Source: Benincasa hispida
Taxonomy: Eukaryota; Streptophyta; Magnoliopsida; Cucurbitales; Cucurbitaceae
Length of the DNA: 64,000 nt
Assembly (NCBI RefSeq): GCF_009727055.1
Contig: NC_052360.1
Span: 71,177,283 to 71,241,282, forward strand
Direction of reading: 5' to 3'
Shown here: positions 1-11,289 of the stretch, piece by piece
Numbering within the stretch: the stretch's first letter is position 1
How the letters are laid out: each line of letters begins with the position of its first letter
The notes under the pieces: model-generated
Database searches by the model: none
Told to the model about the DNA's origin: nothing
Seen by the model: only the letters and a program-made list of their open reading frames with translations
Program-made: the position numbers and the translations under genes

Positions 1-410
1 AAGAGAGAGATTAAACTCCTTTATGAAACTTTGGCATAACAAAAATTCCAAATATTGGGTATTTCAAAGTTTTTTGGTGCAATGTTTAATTTTTGAATAA
101 CAAAAAAAAAAACTTGGAAATTTTTGATTCTAAGAGCGGATGTTGGTATATTTCCTTGGCTATTCCTCTACTAGTAAAGCTTATAGAGTTTTTCAAAATA
201 AACAGAACTTTAGTAATTGAGAGAATCTATGCATGTAGTATTTTGATGAATCTTTGCAATGTTAATTTCTAATAGAGCCTAATTTTATAGTGATGTTTTA
301 AAAAGAAAAATTTTTGGAAGATGTTATTTGTTAATGGACAAAGGCAAGGAAATTGTTTCAAGTAAGCAAGAGGGTTGAGGCTTTAAATCGAATAAGAAAC
401 GAAGTGGGTT
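1..410. other. AT-rich stretch, no gene recognised
   Basis: No coding frame or RNA gene can be supported here. It may be further-decayed integrase-end sequence of the copia pol fragment that becomes readable at about 410, but no motif shows this. Confidence 0.4.
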
Positions 411-411
411 C

Positions 412-1885
412 TTATGCGCAATTGCCTAAAGAGTGGAGGGTATGCTCCTTCCATCCCAAAAGAAGTTAATTCTTGGTGATCCCGAACAAGGTGTGAAAAC
501 TCGTTCCTGCTTTCTTCTTAATATGTTTAATAATCTTGCTTTCTGTTTCTCAAATTGAACCAAAAAAGTTTTAAAAGCTTGCCTGAAAAATGATGAATTT
601 GGATTTTAGCTATGCCATAGAAGAATTAAATCAATTTTGAAAAGGGAATAAAGTTGGGAGTTAGTCCTAGGCCTCTCATCGCTTCTATAAATTTGGAACT
701 AAAATTGGGTCTTTATAGAAATAAAATGGATGAAAATGGAAATATATTAGAAATAAAGCTAGATCTTGTAAGCATCAAGGTTTATTGTCCAAGGGAAGGA
801 ATAGATTTATGAAGGAAGCTTTTGCACCACCATTGCTAGAATATTAAGAAGCTGATTAGATGTTGCTATGCTTTTGCTTCTTATAGAATATTTTGTCCAT
901 TGTTTGTATCAAAATGGAATGTGAAGATAGTGCATTTTTAAATGGTTATCGATCATGAGGAGAGTATTATGTAGATCACAAAACCTCACGGTGGTTTGAA
1001 AGTTTGATTTTTCCTAATCAATTCGTCTGTAAGTTGAAAATAAAGCTTCTTTTATGGCTTAAAAGCAAGCTCCAAAGAGCTTTGGTATGATAGACCTTAG
1101 TGAAATTTTCTGCCTTGAGAAAATGGGTATTTAAAATGGGTATAATATTGATACTACTTTTTTTTATCAAAATGACCTAAAGAAAATTATATTGCTTATT
1201 AAAGGTACAAATATATGTGGAATGATACTTATTGTTTTGGTTCTACTAAATTATTCCATCTTTGTTGTGAAGAATTTTCTAAGTGTATGCATAAGTTAAT
1301 TTTAGATGAGTATGATGGGGGAGAACTTAACTTCTTCCTTGGACTCTAAAATCAAAACAACTCAAGATGGTTAATTTTCATAAGTCCAAGAAAAATATAC
1401 AAGGGATTTGCTCAAAGGGTTCAATTCAATGAAAGGTAAGAATTGACAAATATTTGCCTATGAGCAACATGCCACATAAGCTTGAAACAAAGGATGAAAA
1501 AAGGTTAGTTGTGGATATAATAAAACTTATAGAGGGTAATGATTGGATCTTTATTTTATTTAACTGCTAGTGGAGCCTGATATTCATGTTTTAGTGTAAT
1601 GTTCTTGTGTGCTAGATTTCAATCTTGTCCTAAGGAATCAACAATTTTTTTACATGCCTGTTAAAAAGAATTGTTATAAATGTATTTGCTTGTACTCATT
1701 GATGTTTAGGTCTTATGGTTATCCTAGAAATGTTGGAATATTAATTTGGTAGGATATTCCGATGCGGATTTTGTTGGGGTAGTTTTTTTAGGGTAGTTTA
1801 CTTGACCGTAAGAGTACTAGTGGGACTTGTCAATTTCTTGGTAGTTCTTACATGCCGTTAAAAGAATTTTTAAATATTTGCTTGG
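412..1885 (+). pseudogene. Decayed Ty1/copia pol (reverse transcriptase to RNase H)
   Basis: Switching frames recovers copia pol blocks in the right order: the pre-RT linker (LPKEW, then GDPEQGVKTR, about 410-520), the RT entry block (MDENGN, about 725), the catalytic-region block DSAFLNGY (about 925-950), the YGLK block (about 1055-1090), the ELNFFLGL block (about 1325-1350), the PMSNMPHKLE block (about 1457) and the RNase H block GYSDADFVG followed by DRKSTSGTCQFLGSS (about 1740-1850). Stops and frameshifts occur every few dozen codons, so no protein is made. After RNase H, a second copy of the AVKRIFKYLLG block (about 1855-1890) follows; that block normally precedes GYSDAD, so the end is rearranged. 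Clade is uncertain (Tork/SIRE-like by motif wording). Confidence 0.8.
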
Positions 1886-1889
1886 TAAC

Positions 1890-2252
1890 ATTTTTTCCAT
1901 TGAATTTTCACATCGTTTTATCTCAAAACTTGAATTGATGTAATAGTTTTTACTTTTCATTTTCAAGAAACCAAAATGAGAATAATAATAATATATATCT
2001 ATTATTAACTTCATTCAAACCATTTTCTATTGAATTTTCACATTATTTCAACCTCAAAAATTGAATTGATGCAAATTTAAATTTTTTTACCATCCAAGCT
2101 TTCATTTTTAAGAAATCAAAATTGATAAAAGTAACACATATTTATTTTTAATTTCATTCAAATCTTTTTCCATTGAATTTTCACCTCAAAATTGAATTGA
2201 TATGAGTTTTGCTTCTTTTACCATCCAAAATTTTTATTTCCAAGAAAAAGAC
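1890..2252. repeat. AT-rich tandem repeat, three diverged units
   Basis: Three copies of a 130-143 bp unit start at about 1891, 2021 and 2164. Each carries the core CCATTGAATTTTCAC, then a CTCAAAATTGAATTGAT block, then a TTTTCATTTNCAAGAAA block. The core TGAATTTTCA falls at 1901, 2031 and 2174. Units differ by small indels. The array lies directly after the copia fragment and codes for nothing. Confidence 0.75.
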
Positions 2253-2689
2253 TTAGAAAACTATGGTCATAAGTAGTAGTAGTAATACACGATAAAACTA
2301 TAGTCAAGATAATTGTTGTTACTCAAATTATGATGGTCCTTCAAGACTTGGCCATAACAATTTTCAGCCTAACTTTTCACGAGTAATGAGATGTATCTAC
2401 CAATAAGGTCTATATGTTGGCCATACAAGTCCTATCATTTTCATTTATATAACTATTTTCAACATTTTCAATATAGGAATATTCTAGTTTCTACTAGAAT
2501 TATCAAGATTTTGAATTAGATGCTCCAAAGTCATATTTTTGGTATTAGACATGTAGGTTTTATAATAAATAATTTGCAACATTATTTTATGCAAACATTT
2601 CATGTCCTTTAATTTTGCAATTAGTTACCAATATTTGATATTATTTTGTAATTATTTTTCAATTTTCTTTTTAATTTTTCTCTCACAGG
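2253..2689. other. AT-rich intergenic stretch
   Basis: No gene, repeat or RNA feature seen. Short direct words from the preceding tandem repeat fade out here. Confidence 0.4.
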
Positions 2690-3930
2690 GGGATGCCTCT
2701 ACCCTAGAGATTTTAGATAAAGGCTGCTATAAAAGTTGAGTATTAGGCTTTCAATTTCTGCACTCGACTTTGTTGGGGCCCTTGTTCATCAACTAACTCG
2801 TTTATAAAATTTCTCCTCTTTTTTGCTACTAGGAATCTGTGAAAAAAACTTGTATTCTCACCTTCTTGCTTAAGCCAGTTTAGTTTACTCTTCTGGATTT
2901 GGTTAATTTCTTCCAATCTATATAAGACCATTAGTTCTGATTTTGAAGAAGACAAAGTTGCATAATCAGTGCTGGACAGCGGGGAATTGTCAGCAAGTGT
3001 ACCCCAATTTTCTATTTCTGCTAGCAACCTTTTCTCTTTCTGTTTTAATTCTTCCTTATTGTTGTGATGCTATTGTTTTACTGTTGTTTTCACATCTTTC
3101 AATTTCTGATTTAATACAAAACATCCCAACCGTGTATTTTGCTGTCAAACCATGCTTTTTCTATAATTTGGATGCAATCTTTGTTAAGTAGCCAACTATT
3201 GCAAAACCTGAATGGTGAAGGACCCCAACTAAATGATTCGGCTTCTAATAAAATTGGGTAGTGGTCTGAAAAAATTCAGGCTTGTCTATTGGTTCTAGAG
3301 TTTTCAAATAACTCGTCCCAACCTTTTGATATGAAAAAGCGGTCTAGTAAAGATCTTGAAACAGTGATGCCTTCCCTTGACCATGTAAATTTCCCATTAC
3401 TCAACTGGATTTCTATGAGTTTTGCTTGCTCAATGAACTTATTAAACTTTCTCATGCCTCTAGTGCTTCTACCCAAGGGAAATCTTTCATGTGCCCATCT
3501 TGTTATATTAAAATCGCCACCCATACACCATGCGTCTTCACAATAAGCTGCCAAGGACACAAGTTCTTCCCACACAAATTTTCTTTCTTTGTAATCGGTT
3601 GGCCCATATACATTAGTAACCCAACAAATCTTTTTACAATTAGTGTTGCATTTAATTGAGAGAGTAACCACCTTTGAGGGTTTCTATTACTGAAATTAAG
3701 CTTGTGTCCCACATTGTTAACAGCCCACTCGAAGCACCAAAAGATTCAACGAATTCCCAATCAACATCTTTAGAACTCCATAAAGATTTAATGAAACTTG
3801 CATCAAAATTTTCCTTCTTGGATTCTTGAATTAACACAATTGAAGGGTTAATTTTCTTTAAGAATCATTTAAGGGCCAATCTTTTATTAATGTCTTTGAG
3901 ACCTCTGGTGTTCTAGGATACTTCCTTCAT
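2690..3930 (-). pseudogene. LINE ORF2 fragment: endonuclease domain and RT linker
   Basis: ORF2 starts at the ATG at 3930-3928, reading MKEVS, a stop where the family has Trp, then NTRGLKDINKRLAL: the usual N-terminus of an apurinic-like (exonuclease-endonuclease-phosphatase) domain. Next come LIQESKKE (catalytic Glu region, about 3837-3815), VTNVYGPT (about 3610), the GGDFN block (about 3520) and SLLDRFFIS (about 3340). The pre-RT linker with WLKQEGENTSFFHR follows at about 2890-2850. Changes of frame are needed near 3660, 3276-3030 and 2745. In the family the endonuclease nicks target DNA for target-primed reverse transcription; this copy cannot make a working protein. Confidence 0.85.
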
Positions 3931-4489
3931 CTTTTCAAGAACAGTTATCAATGTCAACCAATGGTTAGTCCAATAATAGGCTGCATTCAGTGACTAAGCT
4001 CAGAAGGTGTACTGGGAGGTCAGAAGGGTTGAAGGGAGGGCTGGAAGGGCAAGGTTGGGGATTTTAATCTCGGCAGTAGGGTCCTCCCCTATTTGAAATA
4101 GGGTGTTTAGGTCAGCAAACAGGGTTTCTTCCGAATTTGGCTCATCTTGATCTTCTGAATTGATAAGCCAATCGTTTTCCTCTAAATTGATACTAAAGGG
4201 GTAGTCAGGAGGGCAATCTTTCTCAATGATTGATTTTAGGGGTGGAAATAGGGATTTCTTTTGGTGGTGGTCCAGCTGGGTTGTAAGGGGAAAAAGAAGA
4301 TGAATAATCTGACCTGGAAATAAAAGGCTGCTTTGGAAAAGAAGGAATTCTGGCTTCTTGGGGCTGGGAGGAGACTAAGCTGAGGGTGAGTCCGAGGCTT
4401 TTGGAGTGTTCCCTCAGATGCTTTCTTCTGATAAAGTGTTTGGGAAAGATTTTGAAGAGGTAAGAGGGGTGGCGGGCTCTGTTTAGCAG
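3931..4489. other. LINE ORF1-ORF2 spacer, no clear domain
   Basis: Lies between the two LINE ORFs. No domain recognised; it may hold the degenerate C-terminal end of ORF1 and the intercistronic region. Confidence 0.35.
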
Positions 4490-6420
4490 TTTCTAGTTTG
4501 TTTTGCTAGATTTAAGGGTTGTTTAATGTTTCAGGGAGGAAAATGAGGCTTAGGGGAAGCAGAGACAGAGGAAAAGATTGTTCTGTTAGGGTAGGGGAGA
4601 GTAGGGTAAGGAAGGAACATGCTGTTTAAGGGTAGAGAAAGCAGGGAGGTCGAGTGATCTAAAAAAAGAGGGGAGAGCAGAGGAGAGGAATTGAGATATA
4701 GAACAGGGGAAGAGGAAGGTTGGTGAGGAGCTTGGGCTTCGGGCTTGGCTAAGACCTGCTCAAACGAGGAAGAGACTGAGGGAAGCACCACATAGCAGGG
4801 GACATAAAATTTCTTTTTTCTTTTTGGCACTGATGGCTTTTCGACTTCTTTCTCTTTCATCTTAATGGAAGCAGATGAATTAATATCTATCCATGGAACA
4901 CGAGGAGCCTTATCTGAAACAACAAATAAAATAGAGGACTTTTCTGTTTCCTTTAATATGCTAGATGTTTCGAATGACTGCAGTTGCAAGGAGGACTTAT
5001 CGGCTTCCTTTGAATTAAAAAAGAACTTTTTCAGAGGGGCTGACGGCGTGGGGGGGAAAGGGGGGGGGGGGGAGGGGAGGGTGGTGACTTTTCGCTTCCA
5101 TATTTAGGTGATTTACTTCGTCAGCCTCATTAAAAATGCAAGATGGCTTTTTGACTTCCCTTATTTCTCCCAGATTGATGATTGAAGTCTGTGGCTTTTG
5201 GATTTCTTTCAACTTTCCTGCTTTTGCACTTGGACTTCGTGAGAACTTAGGCTTAGATTTATTTGACAATAGGAAAGACCAATTGGATAAATCAATTACA
5301 TCAGATTGGGATGAGGCATCTTCATCCTTTAGGGCATCTTGCAACCGAACTAGGTCTATTGGGTTGGAGAAGTCTTTAAGCAAGACTTTAGTGAGTATTT
5401 TTTAAAGTTGATGGTAGCAAGCAATATCATTAAAGATTAAGTAAAATCTTCCACGAATATCATCCTTAACTTCAATGGTGGCTAGCATAAATCCACATAA
5501 ATTTTTCCTAACTTGAATTTTTGTTTCTAAACAGTTGATGAGATTAAGATTTTCTAAAGCAATAGCAATTAATCCACCAAAATAAGCCCCAATTGCTTTA
5601 AAAGTTTTCCTACACCAATAATCTAAGGGAAGGTTTTTTTATTGTGATCCAACCCCCATAACCTTGCATCACTAAGGGCCTTCCATGACTGACTGAATTC
5701 CATTTTTCCAGATGAAAATGAAAATTTCCGAACTTAGTCCATTTACCTTGAATTGGCACTTTTTCGTTGAGGTTTCCTTGGCTTAGTTTGATGAGGGCTT
5801 TGTCTGCAAACAGAGGATTGATGATGACATTGGTGCCTAGACACTTGTTTAGTTCTATCGCAATTTCCTTCCATCCATTTGATGCCATAAGTCTTAAGAT
5901 AATCCAGAGGTTACTAAAATTTTCAGGCAATACATCATCATTCTTCTTTAACCAGATAGCAGGGTTGCTCTACTTCTTCACAACTGAAGTAGGGAAGGAT
6001 GGGAGGGTAGAGTTCTCACAGGGAGGTGGAGTAAGGCTGGTACGATCGGCTAGATTAAGCTTAGTAGAGGGAGAAGATGAAGAAGAACCAACTTGGAGAA
6101 CAGGAGATTTTCTGAAGTATTGGATGCAACTATCGATCATCTCCTTGAAGTCTTGTCAGCCTGCTTTTTTGTTGCCGAATGGGATGTGGATGTTCCTTCT
6201 TCCTCCTATGATTGGCCATACAGCATATTCAACAAACCAACTCTCCTTTGCACAAAATTTGGCAAGCCTCATGAAGCTTTGATCAACTCTTTCCTTTAGA
6301 AGGAAAAACTCAAAGGTGGAACCATACAGTAGTCTGCGAAAGCTCTCAAGAAGCCAATTAGTTGAGGTTAAGGAGAGAAGAATGGACTGTCTTTTTTTTT
6401 ATGTCTTTTAAAAGGAAGTT
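4490..6420 (-). pseudogene. LINE ORF1-like gag protein (DUF4283 type), broken
   Basis: Minus-strand frames give, in order: RLLYGSTFEFFLLKERVDQSF (about 6340-6280, given in part) and an AVWPIIGGRRNIHIPFG block (about 6230-6180); a DUF4283-like block with GKWTKFGNFHFHLEKW and GYGGWITIKK (about 5750-5640); then a Ser/Lys/Pro-rich tail (5383-4531). In plant LINEs this protein binds element RNA. A stop follows KKAG near 6160, and other breaks separate the blocks. The tail codes for proline runs because of a G-rich plus-strand tract at 5046-5082. Confidence 0.7.
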
Positions 6421-6700
6421 CGATCCTTCTTGCTCCAAATGGAATGCGTGGTCAAGGATACGGCACGAGAACGAAGCCATGGCTGGAAACAGGGCAGAAA
6501 CAGAGTGAGGGAGGAATGATAGAAGCCGGAAGGAGGTTGGAGGGAGAAGGAGGGAGGCGGTCAGAAAGAGGGAAGTTTAGGGAGGGCATAGTGAGCTCCG
6601 ATGGGGTGGTCGGAAGGGGGGCGTGGGGGAAGGGAGAAAAGGAGGAGAGAGGGGAGAACATTTTTTTACCCCACTTTGAAACGTTATAGAATTGAGACTT

Positions 6701-7100
6701 AGACACTTGTTAACATGTGTATTAGACACTTGTTAGTATAATAGATGTGTTAGATACTAGTTAGTCCTACACAATTGAAGTAAGACCAACATTTATTTAA
6801 CATGAATCAAACACTTGTTAAGTATACTAAGTAGACACACATATGAAAAAAATAATAAATTTCAAGTTAAATACATCAAACTATTTTTTTAAATATATAA
6901 ATACATAAGCTCATTGGCTTTTAATTTACTTGCTGGAAGGTCGAGATTAGTGATACTAAACCTTGGTAGAAGATCTAGAGATAAGTTTCTTACATTTTTG
7001 AAACCAAGAAATAGGATTGGAACCAAGAAAGGGAATAAAGCCACTAGTTGAACGTCGATCTAAAATATCTAGGAAAATTATTTTAAATGACAAAACTATT
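6701..7100. other. AT-rich spacer with short direct repeats
   Basis: 6701-6840 holds several degenerate copies of the word AGACACTTGTTA (near 6700, 6724, 6760 and 6810). No coding frame is supported. Confidence 0.4.
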
Positions 7101-7259
7101 AAAAATATTTATAAATAATAGCAAAATATCATAGTTTATCTATGATAGACTGCAATAGACAATGATAGACTACTATCTGTGTTATATGACACAGATAATA
7201 GTCTATCATTGTCTATCACAGATAGACTGTGATATTTTGCTATTATGAGTAAATATTTT
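7101..7259. repeat. Hairpin MITE-like inverted repeat
   Basis: The two halves are near-perfect reverse complements about a centre near 7185. The left arm runs from AAAAATATTT through AATAGCAAAATATCA to ACTATCTGTGT, and the right arm ACACAGATAATAGT mirrors it back to TGATATTTTGCTATT and AAATATTTT. Arms are about 75 bp with a very short loop, and no ORF lies inside. Such foldback units are typical of miniature inverted-repeat elements in plant intergenic DNA. Superfamily is uncertain because no target duplication could be fixed. Confidence 0.7.
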
Positions 7260-8095
7260 GATTCATTTTTCTATATTTGAAAACAACCAAACATCATAGG
7301 TACACTATGATATTTTAGATTATATTGTTATTCTATTGGTTCATTTTGTTTTCTTATCATTTTTCCTTCTCGTAAATAAATGAGACCACTACCTAAGAAA
7401 AAAAGAGTAAATGACACCACAAAGTTATTTTCTTTTTCTTTCTTTTTCATTATAGCATGCATGTAAAGATATATTTTTTTTTCCTATTGTTTCTAACCTA
7501 ACGTTACATGATTTTTTTATACCTGCAATACCACCCGAGTACAATTTCAAGTTTTAATATAGTGATAAGAGTTCAAATGTCGTTCTTAGGACTATTTTCT
7601 AGTTTGATCTACATAAGCTAAAAATAGAGGAAAACTTATCTAAAACTTAGCTAAAGTAAAATCTACCCAAAGGGAGACCATTACAGAAGGTACCTAAAAG
7701 TAGTGACTTCATCTATTTAGAACAATGTTTATCCAATTAAACAACTCAATTTAATCATGTATACAATCATAAGTGAAGAAGGTAAAATTATTTAACTGAC
7801 TCACTCGAGTTCAATTAACTCTCTTGTTTAGAAATAAAATCTAACGTGTCTGTCCCTTTTTTAAGAACAAGCACAACATTATGATCCTTCTTTTAATGAC
7901 TTCTACGGGAATCTTTCACTCTCATGCAAGATTTGACAAATAGTCATACATTCATTGTTTTAGTGTAAATTATACTCTCTCGAGCTGAAATTAAAATTAA
8001 AAGAAAAAACAATTATTGTTTGGCCAAGAAAATAAAGGCATTAAGTATTGAAAAGTGCTAAGGTGATCAATATACTGATGTTAAACAAAAAGTAC
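7260..8095. other. AT-rich intergenic stretch, no gene seen
   Basis: No coding frame, RNA gene or clear repeat recognised up to the LTR edge at 8096. Confidence 0.4.
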
Positions 8096-8314
8096 TGTCA
8101 ACAATTGTAACAATAAAAATACCAATAACAAATAAACAAACAAAGGCACATAGTAGTTTGTAACCCAATTCGCTGATAAACACTTAAGTCTGGGGGTAGA
8201 AAGCTCAGGAAAGATAATCCACTGATATTAAAGTGTCAAACAATTTATAATGTATAATTATCTATAATGCATCGACTACTACAATGTCTCATGTAGAGCT
8301 TAACTCACACGACA

Positions 8315-8584
8315 CTTAGACTCCCCCTAGATGTGAGAGTCTCTCTCAATTGAACTTAGGCTCCCCCTAAGTATGTTAATATTAGTGTCTGACATTTCAG
8401 CACCCGATAATGTGTGAGATTCCTTCTCACAATGATATCTTTCCTCCAGACAACAAACTCCCTTCACTGATGGATCTTAGGATCTCCCTAAGATAGAGAA
8501 TTCCTCCTCTAGAGCTGAGTCTTAGGCTCCCCCTAAGACTGAGAATCCCTTCTCTGGCAATTATGGCTTAGGCTCCCCCCTAAG
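8315..8584 (-). repeat. Five stem-loop motifs CTTAGG-N5-CCTAAG in the LTR leader
   Basis: Short imperfect palindromes of the form CTTAGGCTCCCCCTAAG occur at 8315-8330, 8355-8371, 8476-8492, 8521-8537 and 8567-8584. Each has two 6-nt arms around a C-rich loop. All lie downstream of the LTR TATA box, so they would be in the RNA leader and at the RNA 3' end. Spacing is irregular (40, 121, 45 and 46 bp), so this is not a simple tandem array. Confidence 0.75.
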
Positions 8585-8763
8585 CTGTGATAATCTTCAA
8601 AGTGTTGCAATCAACGAGTGAAGAACTTACAAAGTGGAATAAAGTGAGCAACAAGCAATAACACAATGTAGAACAATTTGGTCAGAGTACTGCAAATATC
8701 TTGCTTTAAAAAACACAAATCAACGTAATAAAACTGGTCACCGAAAGGAAACCAAGACACTCC

Positions 8764-8770
8764 TTTTATA
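8764..8770 (-). promoter_or_regulatory. TATA box of the SIRE-type LTR
   Basis: TATAAAA on the minus strand in the context CATTTATAAAAGGAGTG, 210 bp from the LTR start: a normal place for an LTR promoter. Confidence 0.6.
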
Positions 8771-9214
8771 AATGAATCCAGAAAAGGAAACATCTCCCAA
8801 AAAGGAGAAAATAAGTCATGCTACAATAAAGGAAAATATCACAGTTGGATATTTCCAGATAAGGAAAGTATTTCGTAGAGAAACAAATTTGTTGTCAAAA
8901 CCTGATGTTAATACTTTCTCTGAGACATCAAAACCACTTCCTTAGAGAAAATTATAAAGCTAATCAACATATCTCCAACAAACTTCCCATTTGGTGAACA
9001 ATAATAACCACAAAAGTCAAACATGACTAAATGTCATTAAAGAAGTCTTCACAAAAGTAGTTACATCAATAGAATTAGCACAAACCAACTAGAAAGAAAC
9101 AAAGTCTTCAGAAAAGCACAATAGAACACCAAGATGACAACAAAAGGAACAACAGCCACCACGATCCAAACATCAACCACACACTCACTACTTCTCCCCT
9201 TTCTGTCATAAAAA

Positions 9215-11107
9215 ATTAAGCACCGGAAGAGGATGTTCTAGCAGATTAGGCCAAAGTTGCACGCATTGTTGCCAGCAAACCAAGCACAATATCTTTACGC
9301 TCCTGAAGCCTTTGGAGTTGATGATAGATGGTGCAGAACACGATTTTCGAAAGAGGATTCAATAAACCCGTTATAGATACCATCAATAGAAGCGTCTGTA
9401 GTAATGTCTGGTTCTTAAGCTTGAAAATAAATTGGAAGCACCAAAATCAACTAGGGATAATAAATTGGAAGCTTTAAAGCCTAAAAACTAATATGACGTT
9501 TGATTTGATTCGTAACAAAAGCACCAAAACCAAAAGAAGTACCAATATGAATTTGAAATGACAGAGTAGCCAGGGAGATAGATAAACCATACTTATGGGA
9601 AGACGGACACCAGTTGAATATGTCAATCTTGTGAACAACAATATATTTCGAGCTCAAGATTGCAGTAGATAATTGCTCTTTCTTGGGCCTGGACGAACGA
9701 GCCCCACCAGTTAACTCAAAAGCCAGCTCCTTAAGATGGTCGCTTCTCAAGAGTCTCTACAGACACTATTCGATTAAAAAACTTATTAATTAAATCAGCG
9801 TTGGAGATAAACGCATGGCGACACACATGCATTTTTTGGAAATCTGGACTATTAGGATTATCAAACTCAGAGGAAAGATTAACAATAAATTCTCGCACTA
9901 ATTGAGGATAAAATAGCCTAAATTCAACATCGTTTTGCTCAGCTAGGCTTATAAAATCATATTAACAAGATTAAAACATTCTTGAGTCCAGTCAGACAAT
10001 TCCTTCTCATCAACAATCTTCCTGTGTACTACATATTTCTACGTGTTGTCACCTTGTTCACTGTAAAAAGATACTCCATCTAAAGGAATAGAAGAAACAT
10101 GCAGAGGAGTAGTTGCTTTCTTCCCTCGAGTTTTAACAGATGCTCTAGTAACCCAATTAGGAGAAGGCTTGTCAGGATCAGTGGAGGTTTTCAACTCACT
10201 GCCTTCAGAGGAATCAGATACATCCTTAGGCTCATCTTGACCAAATTCAGAATCAGATGTCTCTGATGACAAACTATCAACACTTTTGACATCTGTAGAT
10301 TTTTATTAGAACGTTCAGACGGAGGAACATTACTATCAGAATCTTCACTATCAACATTCTGTGCATCTTTATTCTTATGAAAACCTTTAGAATGACCTTC
10401 AACTTCCACAACATTTGCATCATTCCCAACAGCTTCCACAGGAGGAACCTTAACCCCTTCTTCAAGATTACTAGGGGTTTTAACTTCTTGAATAATAGTA
10501 TTAGCATAAACTTCAGAATTAGTATGAATAGGTAAAAGATGCAACGGAGGTCAAAGCTTCAGACACAACTTTGTTAACAAAATCATTCAATGCATGCACA
10601 TTTGAGTCAGGCAATAAGACATTCTCTGACTCTATCGAAATAAAGCCAACTTTATCAGTAGGAATAAACTCCTAAAGAATAGTTTTCAAAATAGAATCAG
10701 TTGTAGTATTAGTATCTTCACAAAATGTTCATCAGAAACCTTGGCTTCAGATAATCCTGATAAGAAATACTAGAGACATCTTTAGGGTTTCTAGATACAA
10801 TTACAAAGTCATGCATGCTACTCGATGAACCTTCAGACGAAGACTTACTCTTTTCAGGATATATTTTAACTCCTTTTCCTACTAAATCAGTCAAAGTAAG
10901 AGATTAAGAACTTACTTTCTCTTTTCCTTTTGTTTTCACTGGTTGGCTTTCACCAGACCGTCTTTGTTTCGCCGAAGAGGGAAGAACATCAACCTCTTTC
11001 TTTGTAATAGACATTCCATAAACACGAACACCATACTTGTTTGTAGCAACCGGGGACACATCTTCAACTGCCTGCTTTTTATTTGCTTTTTCCTTATACC
11101 TCACCAT
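9215..11107 (-). pseudogene. SIRE-type copia envelope-like ORF, broken
   Basis: The ORF starts at the ATG at 11107-11105 (MVRYKEKANKKQ). It has a KYGVRVYGMSITKKE block and a Lys-rich end KTKGKEKVSS at about 10910, then an acidic Ser/Asp-rich middle (about 10540-10150), then PLDGVSFYSEQ (about 10085-10050), a REFIVN-like block (about 9880), LSSKYIVVHKIDIFNWCPSSH (about 9650-9590, given in part) and a C-terminal part ending at about 9215 just before TTTTTTATG. This order matches ORFs annotated as envelope-like in SIRE/Maximus copia elements. No signal peptide or membrane segment is evident. Several stops and frameshifts break it. Whether such ORFs ever work as envelopes is not established. Confidence 0.65.
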
Positions 11108-11289
11108 TTTACTCCCAGACGTATGAGCACCGATTCTTATGTTCACCCTCAGAGAATGAAATACTCTGAATATAAGTAGACCTTCACACAAGAACAAATG
11201 GAAAAAGAAACCAATCACGATTTTGTGAAGATAACAGACACAATCAACCTGTGGAAAACATAGATTTGGAAAACAGTTCAAGATTAAGA

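Larger units (their letters stand above)
2690..6700 (-). mobile_element. Non-LTR retrotransposon (plant L1-type LINE), 3' truncated
   Basis: On the minus strand an ORF1-like gene (about 6420 down to 4490) is followed by ORF2 (3930 down to about 2690), the order of a plant L1-type LINE. ORF2 holds the endonuclease and the start of the RT linker; the RT core, RNase H and poly(A) tail are missing because recognisable sequence stops at about 2690. Loss of the 3' half is unusual, since LINEs usually lose 5' sequence on integration, so later deletion or rearrangement is likely. Minus-strand 6700-6430 is a proline/serine-rich leader-like stretch with no domain. Confidence 0.75.
8096..8980 (-). repeat. 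3' LTR of SIRE-type copia element
   Basis: On the minus strand the LTR opens with TGTTGGAGATATG at 8980, just after a purine tract (ACCAAATGGGAAGTT, the probable polypurine tract), and closes with TTGACA at 8096. That gives about 885 bp with TG...CA ends. A TATA box lies about 210 bp in, and the transcribed part has five small stem-loops. It sits downstream of the envelope-like ORF, as expected for the 3' LTR. The matching 5' LTR is not in the window. The 8096 boundary is less certain than the 8980 one. Confidence 0.6.

Noticed and set aside
9215..11107. A viral envelope gene
   Set aside because: Fits the envelope-like ORF of SIRE-type copia elements. No signal peptide or membrane anchor is visible and it is broken, so only the descriptive name is kept.
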